Source: Monomorium pharaonis (Eukaryota > Arthropoda > Insecta > Hymenoptera > Formicidae). Taken from it: a DNA stretch of 64,000 nt. Under the pieces are notes generated by a model, which worked only from the letters and a program-made list of their open reading frames with translations, was not told the DNA's origin and did not search any database. This document shows, piece by piece, positions 11,701 to 25,574 of this stretch (positions are counted from its first letter, which is position 1; every line of letters begins with the position of its first letter). Where the stretch lies: NCBI RefSeq assembly GCF_013373865.1, contig NC_050475.1, positions 1,069,001-1,133,000 of the forward strand. Reading direction: 5' to 3'. The position numbers and the translations under genes were made by a program.

Positions 11701-13610
11701 ATTAAAAGTACGTGTATAACACTTGTAAGCATGCACACTCTGGAACGATGTTGTTTACAGAACGTCTCGAATTCGATGACACATCAGCCATCGCATCAGC
11801 ATCTTCAAGGACATCACATCGTACCCTCGCCTGTATCGATGCAATATGTGCCTGGCGAAAGACGTTTGCTCGTGAAGGTGGTCAGGGCTGTCGACCTCGG
11901 TGGTCAACAGGGAGCCATGGAACCTTACTGCGTCGTGGAATTGGACGAACCGCCGCAAAAAAATCAGACTTCTATAAAGAAAGACACCAAAAATCCGCTA
12001 TGGGACGAGGCGTTTTTATTGTAATTATCCATGAATCTGATTCTGCGTTATATACATTTTATAAAAGTTCTATAAAATATATTATTATTGTTCTATTATT
12101 ATTATTAATGCTATTATTGTTACTTTAATTTGCATTTTATTTTTACGGAAGAACATTTTAAAAGGGATTAAGTTTCGATATACATTTACAGCGATGTAAG
12201 CCATAATACGAGCGAGGTGCTGTTAGAGGTGTTCGATCATATCAACAAAAGTCAAAGATTCCTTGGGCTAGGAATCGTAGGTGTCGAGGAACTTCTTGCG
12301 AATCCGAGTCAACGGCAAATCATACCTCTTCAGGCACGGCCATACGAAGAAGATGATATTACAGGCACCCTTACAGTGGAGGTAAAATTATTTTTGTTAA
12401 ATTCTGTTCTAATAGATGTTAAATAGCCGATATTCGCTTTACAAAATATTTCTTTTGGAGAATATTTTAATAATTATTTTAAAAATAATATTCCCTTAAT
12501 TGCCGATTGTCCATTGGTTCTTTTGTACTTTTATGCGTTTTAGTTTTTGTTTATCGAGGGTGCGGAGGTACCACAAATTGGGACCAAGCCTTATAAAGTC
12601 AAGGAGACGATAAAGCCAGTCTCGCCTACCCGTACCTACAGTCAAACAAATGTCATCAGCAGCAATAGTCTGAACTACAACAATGGTAACAGTACACTTA
12701 TCTTGTACGACTCTGCCGCACAGTCGGAAGGGGGTAATTACCGATTACTTATCAGGAGTTGATGTGTGTGTACATTCGATTGATTTTGATTTCAGTAGTA
12801 TATTAGTGACTTATTGACCCGTCCTCGTATGAAGGCAACCTCATGTTTCTCGTGACTAGAACCGATTTGAACCCCACATAGTATGTGACGCATTTGTTTC
12901 AATTATTATTATGCATCGCACATCGAAACTGATGCTCTGATTTGCTCTGAGTATAATTGGCATGAAAACAATTAGATTCTTATTTCTCGTCCGCAGTATC
13001 ATGGGTAAAGTACCACCGAAATGCAAGTGCAAATATAAAATAATTTATTTTTAAAAATTGATTAAGACTGTCCAAAGTTTTATATACATTGTTTTGATTT
13101 ATCTCTGTTATTTTTCAAGGTTTAATTTTCACGACTATCGTATATAACTTTTTTATTGACAAGAAATAATAATTTAAAAATATAACCATATAACAATATT
13201 AGTATATTAATTCTTCCGACCGGTATACGTTTAAACATATCAATGGATTAAGTAGATTGACTGACGGATCTTGGATCGGTCGGTCTTTGGATCTTGGATC
13301 GGACGGACTTTGGATCGGATCTTAGTGATGAATATAATTTTTCTATTAATTTATTAAAAATATAAATTAAGTAATATAAATCAAAATTAATTTGTTTAAT
13401 TTATCATTAAAATTATACAAATTTATAAATACAATACAGAAGGAGAGAGAAAGTAATTAGGAGCATTCTGCATAAATTATATTATGAATAGATAATATAA
13501 AAGTTCTAGTATTTAAAGACATCAAGTCGCTTTTATAGAGATAGAGATAACCAGAGAGATAGAGAAAGAGAGAGGGGGATGGAGAGAGGGAGGGAGGGAG
13601 GAAGGGAGGG

Positions 13611-13666
<56 letters not shown>

Positions 13667-16600
13667 CGTAGATTTTATTAAATGGATATTTTTTAAATTT
13701 AAATTTTATTTTAGAAAAATCTTTTACAGATTACTTGACAAATGGCAACGTTGGGGATTCACCATACAAAAGTGGGCAAACGAATGGTAACAAGGGGACC
13801 TTGATTGTACATAGTCAGCAAAGGGTAAGCTTATAAAGTAATTGAAAGCGCTTTTGCATGAGAATTTACGTGACAAAATTAGAAATAACTATAGAAGTTA
13901 GGGATAAAGTTTTATGAAAACGAGTAGAAGTTTAACGTTTCTAATTATTGAGAAAGTCTGCTAAATTATTTGTGTCTATAATAATAAAATAATAATTCTT
14001 TATAAATTATTAGCTTTAATGAAATTACTGTTTATCTCTGATAAATGTAACTTTTGTAATTATTGTGATTTCTACTAAAGCATGATTTTTATTTGATTTA
14101 CCTTACAGCAATCAGAACGGCAAATTGTGAAGGTAAGAAACACGTAATGTTAAGTGTGTACATTTTGTGTGAACAAAATAATTACCTATAACACAAAGAA
14201 AAAATAAATTTCACTATCACAATGTGATGCAACTTAAAACAGACATCTGATATGCTGAAGCAAAAATAAAGTAACATCATTCAGAGTTGCATTAAAATTT
14301 TTAACTTTATCAAGTACTTATCTTTTTTCTGTTTCATGAAAGTATTAACCGGTTGAGTGCTGTGTATTTACTAATATGTAACAGGTCGCTCTGACGGAGA
14401 ATGGAAATTGGCAAGAGATATCCTCAGAAGTAAGTTAATTTATAGTACTGTTTTTATCTTGATAAATGAAATTTCATGACAGTAATGAGAAATTAATTTT
14501 GCATTTTGTATAATTTTTAATATGTTTTCTTTGCAGTACGGAACCAAAGATGTCAATGCCATCTCGGGACCAGAAAGCACGCCCAATTCTTCTAATTCAG
14601 AAGGTAAGACTTATTGCGAAGGTAAGCGATTGAAATTCCAGTTAATGAAAATTACAGTTTTGATTTTGAAATATTTTATCTCTGCGAGCGTATAATATGT
14701 CTTGTGTCGTTTTGCAATAATTTGTGAAATGTAATAAACAATATTTCTTTTGCACAGAAAGAGGAAGAACACGAAGAAAACGACGTGATTTCTTTGGTAC
14801 TATAAAGAAGCGACTAAGTCGATCCAAAACGAGAAGTAGATCAGTGGGCCTTGAGGGAGAGATTAATCACGAAGATGCTCATTCGAGATCCATATCCGCC
14901 GATAGAGCTTGCGATCCTGGATCTGGTAAGAACTCAATACTTTCTTGTTAGCATTTTCTTTTATAACTTGAATATTTGTAATAATAAAAAACAAGAGGAA
15001 AAAAATGGGCCGAAAGAAGTCAGCGCGGTTGTTTGTGCACAAAATAAATTTCAAGACAAGTCACTTTTAGTATCTTTAATCGCAGCAAGTTATATTAAAC
15101 AAACGTTTCGGCTACACTTTGAGCCATCCTCAGTGCAAAGAATCAACAATGTAGTAACTTTTTATAGCGATCCAAAGCTAAGTTTAATCAACATAGCTAT
15201 AAGTTTCATGATCGGATGAAGGAACTAATTATATAAAAATAATAATAAATTAGCCATCTAAAAATTGACTATATATATCAATAAAACTCACCTCGGGATA
15301 CTATCATCAGCGTAAATTCAATACATAATAGGAAATTAAAACGTGTATAACAAAGTAGTCAATTGATAAAAAAATGAAATTAAAAAAAATAATGTCTATT
15401 GCAATATTGAAGAACTGAACGCTTTTGTATAAGACGAATCCAAGCAGTGTGATGTCTAAAATGCGAGTGAGGTGTATTCGTTAGCTTAAACGTATTGTTG
15501 TCGCAAGTCAAGTTCGTAAGCAGCAAGTTGGTACAGTTATTGTTTATGAGTTTTGTTTTTAATAAAGGGTAAATATATTTGGTTTAATAAGTTAGTGTCC
15601 GTTTGGAGGTTGAGACCGTGATCTTGTTTTTTAATGTATAACATTTCTGATATTAATCTTCTGTTTAAATTTCTTTCGGTATCCAAAATTTCGAATCAAT
15701 CCTTCCCAATCAAATTCATGATTATGATGCATTCTCTGGTCCGTAATTACAGAATGAGTAATAACCCTTTGATATTTATTGTGTGCACTTGAAAGAAAAT
15801 TTACTTGAAATTCTGTTCTAAAGTAATCTATCAATGAGATTGCTATTATGGATAACTATTTAATTATATCTTATTAATAGTTTTATTCATTTTTTGATTG
15901 TATTGTATTATACTCATTTGTGCACACTCTGTCTTGCTCACGTGTGTCTAACTTTCATGGTATTTAATTTTGGTAAGTATTATAGCAAGAAAGAATGTAG
16001 TGCAAAAATTTAGCTTTTTAATAAGTCAAATTCACAAATTCCATAATATGTATAAACAATGAACATTAATAAATTTGGAAAAGTTGTTTTATTCCTGAAT
16101 CTTAATTTACTGATTTAGTAATTTAACATTTTGCATTTGAAAAAATTTTATTACTTATTTCCGATAATTGATTATTACAATTCGTCATAATAGGTTACAA
16201 ATGTTTGGTGCTTACAATAAAATACAATTTTTTTATTGGTTGTCTGACTAAAGTGAATTTTTTTATTAGCACATCATTATTTATCCTTGTGCTTCAAGTC
16301 ACTTTTTCATTCTGTTATCTGCATTATCTGAACGTTAGCATGTGTCTGATACAAATTGATTATTCTTTGTAGCTCATTTGTCGGTACCAGAACAATCGAG
16401 ACGATCGAGTTTGAGCGAAGCTTCAGGTATAAGCGGAACATCCACAAGAACGTACATTAATGAAGCTTCCACGCTTGTTCTTGAGACTTTGGAGAACGGT
16501 ATAAAAAAGTAAGTCATTCTCTGCTCTTTTTCTTTCTCTCTGTACTATTAGGAAAAAATGACATTTTTATATTCTTTTTACTATTTAGTTTGCACATTTC

Positions 16601-17910
16601 TGTTATTTCAGACACTACCTCGTACCACTTTCCCTCGCACAGAGAAGTAAATGGAGGAAAAAGGGGACAAAGCTGCACATATTTAACGATCATACATTTA
16701 TCGCTAAACATATGGCGGGGTGGGTAATATTATCTTGCAACACAGAATGCGATATGACAACATTATTAGTACGATTGTTGGCTGTGTAATTACTATTAAG
16801 CAACAATAAATTATACAATAGCGAATTTAAATGTTTCTTGAGAAAATAATAACGTCTATAACGATATATCAAATATAATCTGATTCATTTTGTTTCTAGA
16901 GGAACAGTTTGCGAGATATGTAAAAAGACTCTTGCACGAAGGCTCGGTAAGCAGGGCTACGAATGTAGAGATTGTCAGATGAAGTGTCACAAACATTGTC
17001 ACGTGAAAGTCGATACGATGTGTCCCACATCCACTATTCAGAATATCGAGCTGTAAGTCATTTAAAACTTAATAATTATTTTAAATATTAACAAAGAACT
17101 ACATATTTTTAAATTATGGAAATTACAGAGTCTCGTTACATTAAAATTTCAAAAAAAATTTTGAGCAAATTTTATGGCTACATATTATGTTTATATACAT
17201 TTATTATTTTAATAATTTATTTATAAAACATGTCCTAATACAACTTTCTTCGCGTAAGGTCCTTACTGCCAGTACTGAGTGAATAGGATAGGTAAGATTC
17301 TAGAAATGAGTGAATTTGCTAATGATATTGAGCATGAGAAAATGCCTGTCCTCTATAGATTGATTGATATACAATACATATATGTATATACATATTTTTT
17401 ACATGTTTAATAAACCGCTTGTGAAAATGCATTAATTCTGCTTGTTCTTATATATTCTTTAGCCAGGTTTTTTGTTCTAGCATATTACTGAGACTAATTG
17501 AAAAGTTTAATCTTTTGGAGATGTTATAATATATATATATATATCGATGAAGCACGATTTATGAACGCATATATACATATTTAAGTACGGATGTAATCCC
17601 AGATAGCAGTGTGTCTATATATTATTGCTGGCAATTGTATCACGTATTACTATTGGAATTACAATAACTAAATCCGCATTTGTTGACAAATTAATGTCTT
17701 CACAGCTTCGAATAACATACCGGCAATTTTTAAATTGTTGCTGTCAAAATTTGTTACCATAATAATTTATAGGATTACATCACTGATCTGAATAGAGATA
17801 GCTGACGTACCACTTTTGCTGAAGTCAATTGAAGGTTCGCTATTTTATCTGCTTGGACTGGTGTTGTTGTATACGTAAACCTTGTGTACATGTGACGTGC
17901 TGTTTTGCTG

Positions 17911-17990
<80 letters not shown>

Positions 17991-18384
17991 TAAAGTTAAA
18001 TATTTATATAATAATTTACAACGAGACGATATAATGGTTTACGTACACAACAGCACACAAGTCTAAACAGACGACTAAAATGGCGGATGTGGTGCCGTCA
18101 GCTTTCCGATATTCAGATCAGTGAATTACATAATAACATTATGTTTTGCTTTAGTGACAAAACTGTTGAAGATAAATATGTGACAAATTGTCATAAGTAA
18201 CATAAAGCGTTACAGAATTATACTATTTTGCTTATTGTTAAACGTTTTGTTATTATCACTATTTTTTTAATTTGATCTAGAAATTAGAGGGTAGTCTTAC
18301 CTGTTAATATTTATGATTTTCAGGATGTGCATCAAGGTTCCACCACTCGAACGAAAGCCTTCTATGCTTCTGTGTTCGCGATAA
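7810..18384 (+). CDS. SMP-C2-C1 domain lipid-transfer membrane protein (TMEM24/C2CD2L- or PDZD8-like)
   Basis: Coding exons: 7810-8565, 10355-10450, 10774-10953, 11257-11463, 11761-12020, 12192-12381, 12544-12733, 13730-13824, 14109-14132, 14385-14429, 14537-14603, 14758-14925, 16373-16508, 16612-16719, 16900-17052, 18324-18384. All junctions are GT/AG and phases match, giving about 911 aa. Residues 43-63 form one transmembrane helix, followed by a Ser/Gly/Ala-rich linker. An SMP-like region (about 210-413) starts with a WVNELIVWLHH helix. A C2 domain (about 442-563) has DTKNPLWDEAF and a VLLEVFDHI strand. Then come a basic segment (RRKRRDFFGTIKKRLSR) and a C1 domain (about 828-882) with all eight ligands (H, C-x2-C, C-x2-C, H, C, C). 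SMP proteins carry lipids at ER-plasma membrane contacts and C1 domains bind diacylglycerol or membranes; the role here is inferred from those families. The combination of C2 and C1 leaves the exact orthologue unsettled. AATAAA near 18556 may end the transcript. Confidence 0.8.
8726..8766. repeat. (GA)n microsatellite in intron 1
   Basis: About 20 GA units, 160 bp after the first coding exon of the SMP/C2/C1 gene. Confidence 0.9.
9673..9757 (+). promoter_or_regulatory. Candidate internal promoter with alternative first coding exon
   Basis: TATATAAAAAGG begins at 9673, an initiator-like TCACGT lies at 9709-9714, and an ATG follows at 9722. The ATG opens 12 codons (MASFRWNSSNFF) ending at 9757 exactly before a GTGAGT donor. 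The exon ends in phase 0, the phase needed by the exon at 10355. A transcript from here would encode about 671 aa, missing the transmembrane helix and the first SMP helix but keeping the C2 and C1 domains. This is inferred from sequence signals only. Confidence 0.4.
10057..10101. repeat. (TG)n/(GC)n tract in intron 1
   Basis: Alternating purine-pyrimidine tract of GT then GC dinucleotides, a potential Z-DNA-forming stretch between the candidate internal promoter and coding exon 2. Confidence 0.8.
13557..13664. repeat. Purine tract, (GA)n and (GGGA)n
   Basis: A 100-bp purine-only stretch, GA repeats with GGGA units, in the intron just ahead of the exon at 13730. Confidence 0.85.
17914..17985. 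repeat. (TG)n microsatellite in last intron
   Basis: About 35 TG units in the intron that separates the C1-encoding exon from the last coding exon of the SMP/C2/C1 gene. Confidence 0.9.
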
Positions 18385-19409
18385 CGTTAATACATTTCGG
18401 ACATGCGACTTATTTTTTAAGATAAGACAGCAAACGATTATTGTACTGTCCATAATCCATTTCTAAAGTTTTATGCTTTTTACAGCTTCTTCTATTTCGA
18501 GATAAAAAGACGAATTCTACATGCAGAAAATTTTTCTCGAAGATATAAGTATACACGAATAAAGTACATACCATATTAATCTTTCACGGCTAAGATATAT
18601 TTATAATATGCAAAAGATTTCAAGAAAGTATGGGAAATTTAGAGAGCAAAGAATAAAACTATACGCAGAAGTAAATATTTTCATCAGGTATGGGACTTTT
18701 TTTCAATGGCGTTTTACTATATGTTTTACTATATGTAGAACGCACTAACTTCAAAAGGAACGTTCTACATCATAAGAACATACCAAGAGTACTTCAATTA
18801 TACTGCGTTCGGCAATGCAAATCCGAGGTGTCGGATGTGCTTTTTATCTTGAAAATTGTTCGGCAATTCACATCTCGGTTCGGAGATTGACGAACGTGCG
18901 CAGTCCGCGTCGCAGAATATATACTGTCCACGTATTCGTGGTTACTATCGCATTTCTATGAAGAACAAGGACTATTACCAGATACGCAACAAATATTTTT
19001 ATACAGTTCACAGTAGGTACCACTCTAGATTATATTTTTTCTTATACTGTCTTGAGAAGCAACGCGCAATTCAAGCTACAACTTCGAATATACACATATT
19101 ATAAGTATAGGACTTTTTTATTTTTCTCATATTTTCTTGTTAGTATGGCAAATTTATTTACCTTTAGGTTACAAAATATATCTGATCAAATTATTACTTT
19201 TCCACTGTCATATATGTATTAATTTCCGGTTGAATACGCGTATATCCTACCGGTGCGATGCAGTTTTAGTAAATTTTATTATGAGTATTCTACATTATCC
19301 GAGAAAAATTTTCTGCGTGTATAACTTAAAATGGAGGTTAGGCAAGCTGGAAAAAATTTTAAAAATTCTAAAAAATTATGTACAAGTAAAGTAGTTCTTT
19401 CATAACACA

Positions 19410-19900
19410 AAATTAGTTTTTTTCAAAATTACACTTTAAAGCGGTAAAACACTTCTTTAAAAAATCGGTTTATTCTTTTCAGGCAAAATCTTTGAAACTA
19501 TAAAAGATAGACAAAATTTTTTTAAAATAAAAGTAAGACGGATTAAAGAGTACTTTAAAGTTATGAAAAACAATTTTTTAATTTTTTTATTAACAAAATA
19601 TTATCTCTATTCCATTTTTTATAACTTTAAAGTACTCTGAAAATCATTCGACTTTTGTTCAAAAAAATTTATTTTTATCTTTTATAGTTTCAAAGATATT
19701 TACTTGAAAAGAAAAAAAAACGATTTTTTGAGAGTGTGTTTCTCCAATGAGAAATAGTACATCGAATCGACATCGATTCAACATCGAAATCATCATTTCG
19801 ATGTCGATTCAACGTCGAATTGATGTCGAATTCATTATCGTTTCTCGCTGGGTCACCTTCTTAAAGTGTAATTTTGCAAAAAGAAAAAATAGTTTCTTAT
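19410..19900. mobile_element. Imperfect palindromic element with a nested MITE
   Basis: Left half (to about 19590) and right half pair imperfectly; shared words include ATCTTTGAAACTATAAAAGA and GAGTACTTTAAAGTTAT. The outer arms (TTACACTTTAAAG and CTTAAAGTGTAA) pair only if a block at about 19745-19857 is removed. That block is itself a palindrome of ATCGAATCGACATCGATTC-type words and looks like a second, younger MITE inserted in the right arm. Confidence 0.6.
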
Positions 19901-22900
19901 TAGAAAAGAACTACTCTACTCGCACACAAATTTTCAGAATTTTCATTTAAATTTTTAGGTTGTTTAATCTCCCTTGTTAATATAAATAAACTATTTGTCA
20001 ATATCCTGCAAGTACAGTTGTTTTACGAAAAGGTTTAATTCAATTGTATATTACACCAACAGAATTAAAATTAGATTTTAACGCAAACGTTTGTTAAATT
20101 TAATTTAAGATACGTTTTACAAATTTTAAATTACTGAAAAAAGTAAGTAAAGTTTATAAATATTAAGATAAGAATTAATTCTGTAAAATTAAAATTTTTT
20201 TACTTTTAGAGTTTACAAGTGTCAAGTTTTGCAAAAGTTAATTATACTATTTCTACTAGGCATTAATCAACTGTTTTGAATTTATGATTATCGCGTTTTC
20301 TGCGTGATAGTAATAAAACTAATCTCAAAAACAGAATTTAAAAAATGTGCTGTCGTATAATATGCATAAAACTTAGAAATTAATTCCTTTGTCTATTCCC
20401 TAACTTTCTTGTCTCAAAATAATCATCAAGTAATTTGTATTATCGAGAAGCATCTAATTTCGTCCGGAGAAAGATCGGAGAAAGACCGTCAAAATCGGTC
20501 ATATTATCTTTTTACTAAACAAAAATTTACTAAAAAGAAACTAAAAAGAAAAGAGGCAAGAACGCGATACAATACAATATTACAATGATATATATATAGT
20601 AAAAATATTACCTGAAATTTGAACATGAATTGTATAAAATTATACATATAGTATGAGCAGCAAAAATGTAAAAATTATGCAATTTAATGATGGAAATATC
20701 TGAAGGTATGATTATGCAAGCATAAATTGTTAATAACTATAAATTGCAGGATATATCACATGACGTGTGGCACGTGAGACGTATAATTCGTCGATTATGG
20801 CGTAAAAAAAACAAATAAAATGATGATTAACGATAAATAATATTAATTACGATAATAATCCTTCTAACAGAAATATAATCATGAGAGTAACGTTATTTAT
20901 AATAAAGTTAGTTATAATAATGATAGCGGAAAGCAATAGCAAAAATGCATTAGGTTATTACATCTAACTCTGTTAAATTCGTTTAATTATCTCTTTTGTG
21001 TTTAACACAAAAGTTTTTTAACCGTGTACCTGTATACTTTTGCCTTGATGTAAAAACGCGTGTTACGCAATTTACGCTTTACTAGAATAAAGTGTAATGC
21101 AATATGACCTCGTCTTTTGAGTTACCGCGTTCACGATGATAAAAGTCAAATCTTTGGAAAATTCTATCGAATCTACGTCGACGTAGATAAATTGTGAATA
21201 TATTGCAGATCTAAATAGATATTTGAATACATAAAAAGTAAGCGTTTATGATGCACTTCTATCAATGGTATCGGAAATTTTACAAGTAATATTTTTACTA
21301 GCTTTCTTATATGTTCCTCATATTTTGGCACATAAAAGAAGCTAAAACTATCCAACTTTTTAAAAATATGAATAATAATAACACATTATTTGCAATTTGT
21401 TACAAATAATACAGATACAATTTTTTTCATTTGTTGCATTTTTTAAATTGTCGATGCAATTGCAAAACGTGATTAAACTTGAATGAATTAGACACGAAAA
21501 GCATATATATCTTTATATGCCTAGATTTATACGTTTCGCTATAATAAACATCATCGTAGTACAAAATGCAATCAAAATGTAAACAGAAATCAATATCAAG
21601 CTTAAACACGTTAATAGTATGTTAATATACAGTGATATGTTTATACAAAGAGATGTTAGAAATAATAGTAATTTTTGGCAAAATGTTTAACGATAAAAGC
21701 AGAAATTTGTTATTGTATTTTTGTATTCACATTCTAAAGAATGTACAGGTAGCGTCGTTTTGCTGATAATCTCGTAAAATTGCAATTAAGTTGCTAGTAA
21801 CCCCACTGAATGAGTTTTGTACTCGGCGAATAGCGAATAAATGGTGCTAAACGGAAAATAATAATTATATAAATATGCGTCTCGATCGCATAATAATTCA
21901 ATACGCATATGCATACATCGAAAAATGCAACATAAATTGCATTGAATTCGAATTTAATTTTTCCTGTATATATACAGGCTGTGAAATATACCGTTAGCAG
22001 ATTTATAACAAGGCACGTTTCACGCATGGGTTGGCATATCCACAGGCGAATATAAGTTTTTGAATTTAAAACGGAAGAGATAACTCTATATATTTGTCTA
22101 CTAAAATTTTTTATTTGGACAAGTAATATGTAGATATATATCTAAATACAAATATTGAAGATATTGAAGATATATATCTAAATACAATTTATTATTTAAT
22201 ACATAATTTTTTGGCTTACTAATTTTTATGGAATATTTGTTACGGTATATATAAAAGAACAGTATATATAACTTGTTACGGTATATATAAAATTAAGAAA
22301 AAAAAACAGAGATAAAATTGATAAAGAAAATGTATATTTTTATATATGATATATAATATCTTCAATATTCCTCATCACATAAATGTAGGAAATTTTAATT
22401 ACTTTACGACATTATTCATTACTATATCAAAAATATAGTAAAATTAGAAGGAAATATACGCACACATATTTCAAACATTTTCATGTATAAAAGTTTGTCT
22501 CTCAGAGAATTCATCAAAACTTGTCTTTCTTTTTCTACCTGTGGATTTACTAGCAATAGATTAGAGAACCAACCATAGAGATTTGTAATTATCGATTATA
22601 TAATCAACCAATAATTACTAGAACGCATAAACATGATAGAAAAACAAATGACACCAATTGTCGATTTTTACATGAATAATCGTATTGTCTAGATTCTAGA
22701 TAGAAGCATCGCACAATTGTGCGTGTGTAATTGAAAGTACAATGATATGACTAAAACAATTTATTATTAAGATAATTATATAAAATGACAGAGATAAATT
22801 TTTTCCTCATTTGCGCTCTGCAATATGCACATCTTTTGTTCGGTCGTTTATCGAAAGGCCACGAATAATGTTATCATAATGACATGTTAGTGTAATGGAT

Positions 22901-23401
22901 AACCGAAAGTAATATAACGTATGGAACATAAAAGAATATAGAAGTGACAACGATTGTGCCTATAATGATATTGTATAATAATGTTATACATTCTTTTCAC
23001 ACAATAAAAAATCTATTTATGCATGATCTATTTCCAATTGTCCCGCAAAAGCTTTTGATTCTCAATTCAACATCGATTGTATATCTTCTTATCCACACAC
23101 CATACGCGTCCGCGCCCGCGCACGCGTGTGTGCGTGTGTAAAGTTAGATTTAGATAAAATAAATGAACACAGATAAAAACATTGACTAATCGACTTTGAC
23201 TGGACAAACGGGTAATATTATAACGCTGTTTAGCTTTATTAAAATAAGTTATTCATTCGTGTTTGCGTTCTTGATTTGACTTTCTCGATCTGATTCTAAT
23301 TTAACATGATATAAAAAGATTACAACGTTATTGATTATTATGCATTGCCGATTTACAAGTATAATGATTGTATATAATATGTGTACATAATATATGTATG
23401 T

Positions 23402-23405
<4 letters not shown>

Positions 23406-23460
<55 letters not shown>

Positions 23461-23468
23461 ATGTTAAC

Positions 23469-23531
<63 letters not shown>
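23406..23531. repeat. Adjacent (TA)n and (CA)n microsatellites
   Basis: A TA run at about 23406-23453 and a CA run at 23472-23531, 18 bp apart. Confidence 0.9.
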
Positions 23532-23535
<4 letters not shown>

Positions 23536-25347
23536 GTATGTATATATAATATTATCATTAATAAATTACAATAAACGATGATAAGATGATGATTGTATAA
23601 AATTTAATGTTACAGAAAATAATATATTGTGATTCTCGATAACACGTTACATCTCTTTATTTAATTTTATCCATTTATCCTGATTTCTTTAAAATTCACA
23701 ATTAATGCAAGCGAGATTAAAATAACCATTCTTTAATAATTGACTTTAGATACTTTGGAAGCTAAAATAAAATTAATATCAGACGTTTCATATTTTGTGA
23801 AAGTGTTTTAAAACGAAAGTGCTCGAAACAGTGTTCCGATTGTGATTCCTATTATTAAATAACGATTTTGATAGAAGGATTTAACAGAGGTTTTATTTTA
23901 TTCAAGCAAACACTCGCTTGGAATGGATATAACTTATTTTTAACAAAAATATTGAAATATACGGAAGTTATTTTTGAATATTAAAATTTTAAATTAACAT
24001 GAATTAATTATTCTTAAACGAATAAAATGGCAAATATGTGTCTCCCGAAGCTTTGAAAATCCATGAAAAATTATTAATAGGAAAGTATAATATTACAAGA
24101 GGAAGAAGGTGGAAGATTAAAAGATCTGAAAAATCATCGAAGTTATTAGGAGTAAAGAATGAGCTAGGCAGTTGTGAGATTTCTAATAACTTCCTCGCCT
24201 AATTCCTTCGCTGATACTTCGGACAAAATTCGCGACGCTCAAAAATACCTAATTCAAATACGTTCTATGCCTGAAATTAACTTTTACAAAATCTGATGAA
24301 AACTTTCCTCAGACGAATATGCAGAGACATTTATCAAAAATCTGCGTTTGATGAAATAAAGTAATTTTTACTTAATATTGATAATTTGATCACTATGTGT
24401 CTAGATAATAATTATACAATATATAAATAATAATTATACAAAATACAAAGAAAAGAATGAAATAACACATTATTATGTAGTACTTGTATTAACACATATC
24501 TATGTACCGGTTTGTTTTAAAGAAATGACGATTCGCACGTGCAACGTGCAATACGTAATATGAGCGATGAAAAATTAATGTATACATTACGTACTGTATC
24601 GGATTTAGTTCCAGCCATTTTAATTCTATCTATATCATGTATACCTAAATTATTGGAAAAATATCCAAGTAGTCATAGAAGAATGTCTGTAATGTATAAA
24701 TGATTTGGCAGCATATTATTTAAATTAATAGATTTTAATTAATATGTCTACATGAATTGATAGTGTATCAGTAGTGTCATCTGCTTACAAATAAAATTAA
24801 ACTGTTGGCCATGCATTAATAAAAGAAAACGGTATTTAGAAACAATGTGGAATGTGGAATTCGGATATCATTATGATAATCGTACTTTATCGCTATTGTG
24901 ATGAAACTTACGAGTTGATGAAATTCCTGTAATGATGATAACGATTGTCCGTAATGGACGATTTAGTGTACATACACTTTAATTGGTAAAAACAGAATTA
25001 ACAGTTATAGAATTGATAGACCGTTAAACAAATATTTCTTACATCGATGTAGTACAATGTAGTTATTTCAAAGAAATATCCACTTTTATAGGCTATTTCA
25101 GAAATGTTACGTTTTATTTCTAAAAAAATTATAAATTTTTGCAGAATGACAATAATATTTTATTTTTTAACAATCAAAGACTGTAGATTAATTAAATTTT
25201 TTTAATTCTGAAAGTATATTAAAAGTAGAAAAAGTATTAAAAACATTAAAATATTTAACATTTAATATATGTATACATTTAATAATTAAAGATTATATAC
25301 ATACTGATAAATACATACTGTTGTTCAAGTTTTTACGAACTTAGATT

Positions 25348-25532
25348 TAAATGTCTGCTAAGTTGGGTTCGAGTCTTCGCTGAAGCATTTTGTCCAGCCA
25401 TCAGATAACGCTTTAGCGAAGACTCAAACCCAACTTAGAGATTTAAAGAAGGTTAAGTTTAAGTCTTCGCTAATTTAGGTTTGAATCTTTGCTAAGTTGG
25501 GTTTGAATCTTCGCTAAAGCGAATTTTGTTCA

Positions 25533-25535
<3 letters not shown>
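25348..25535. repeat. Fold-back array, left arm
   Basis: Built from inverted and direct copies of a roughly 21-24 bp word, AAGTTGGGTTTGAATCTTCG and variants. 25358-25386 and 25410-25438 form a 29-bp-arm hairpin with two mismatches. The segment 25478-25530 is the reverse complement of 31091-31148 on the far side of the LINE. Confidence 0.75.

Positions 25536-25572
<37 letters not shown>

Positions 25573-25574
<2 letters not shown>

Larger units (their letters stand above)
18385..25345. other. 3' UTR then AT-rich spacer
   Basis: The first few hundred bases are the likely 3' UTR of the SMP/C2/C1 gene (AATAAA near 18556). Beyond it I find no coding region. The stretch holds nested palindromic elements at 19410-19900, a TA/CA microsatellite pair at 23406-23531, and otherwise very AT-rich sequence. 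Confidence 0.55.

Noticed and set aside
11712..12128. 138-codon frame over the C2-encoding exon
   Set aside because: It is in a different frame from the conserved C2 sequence, which has matching splice sites and phase.
14851..15219. 122-codon frame after exon 12
   Set aside because: It reads through the donor at 14926 into intron sequence and has no recognisable domain.
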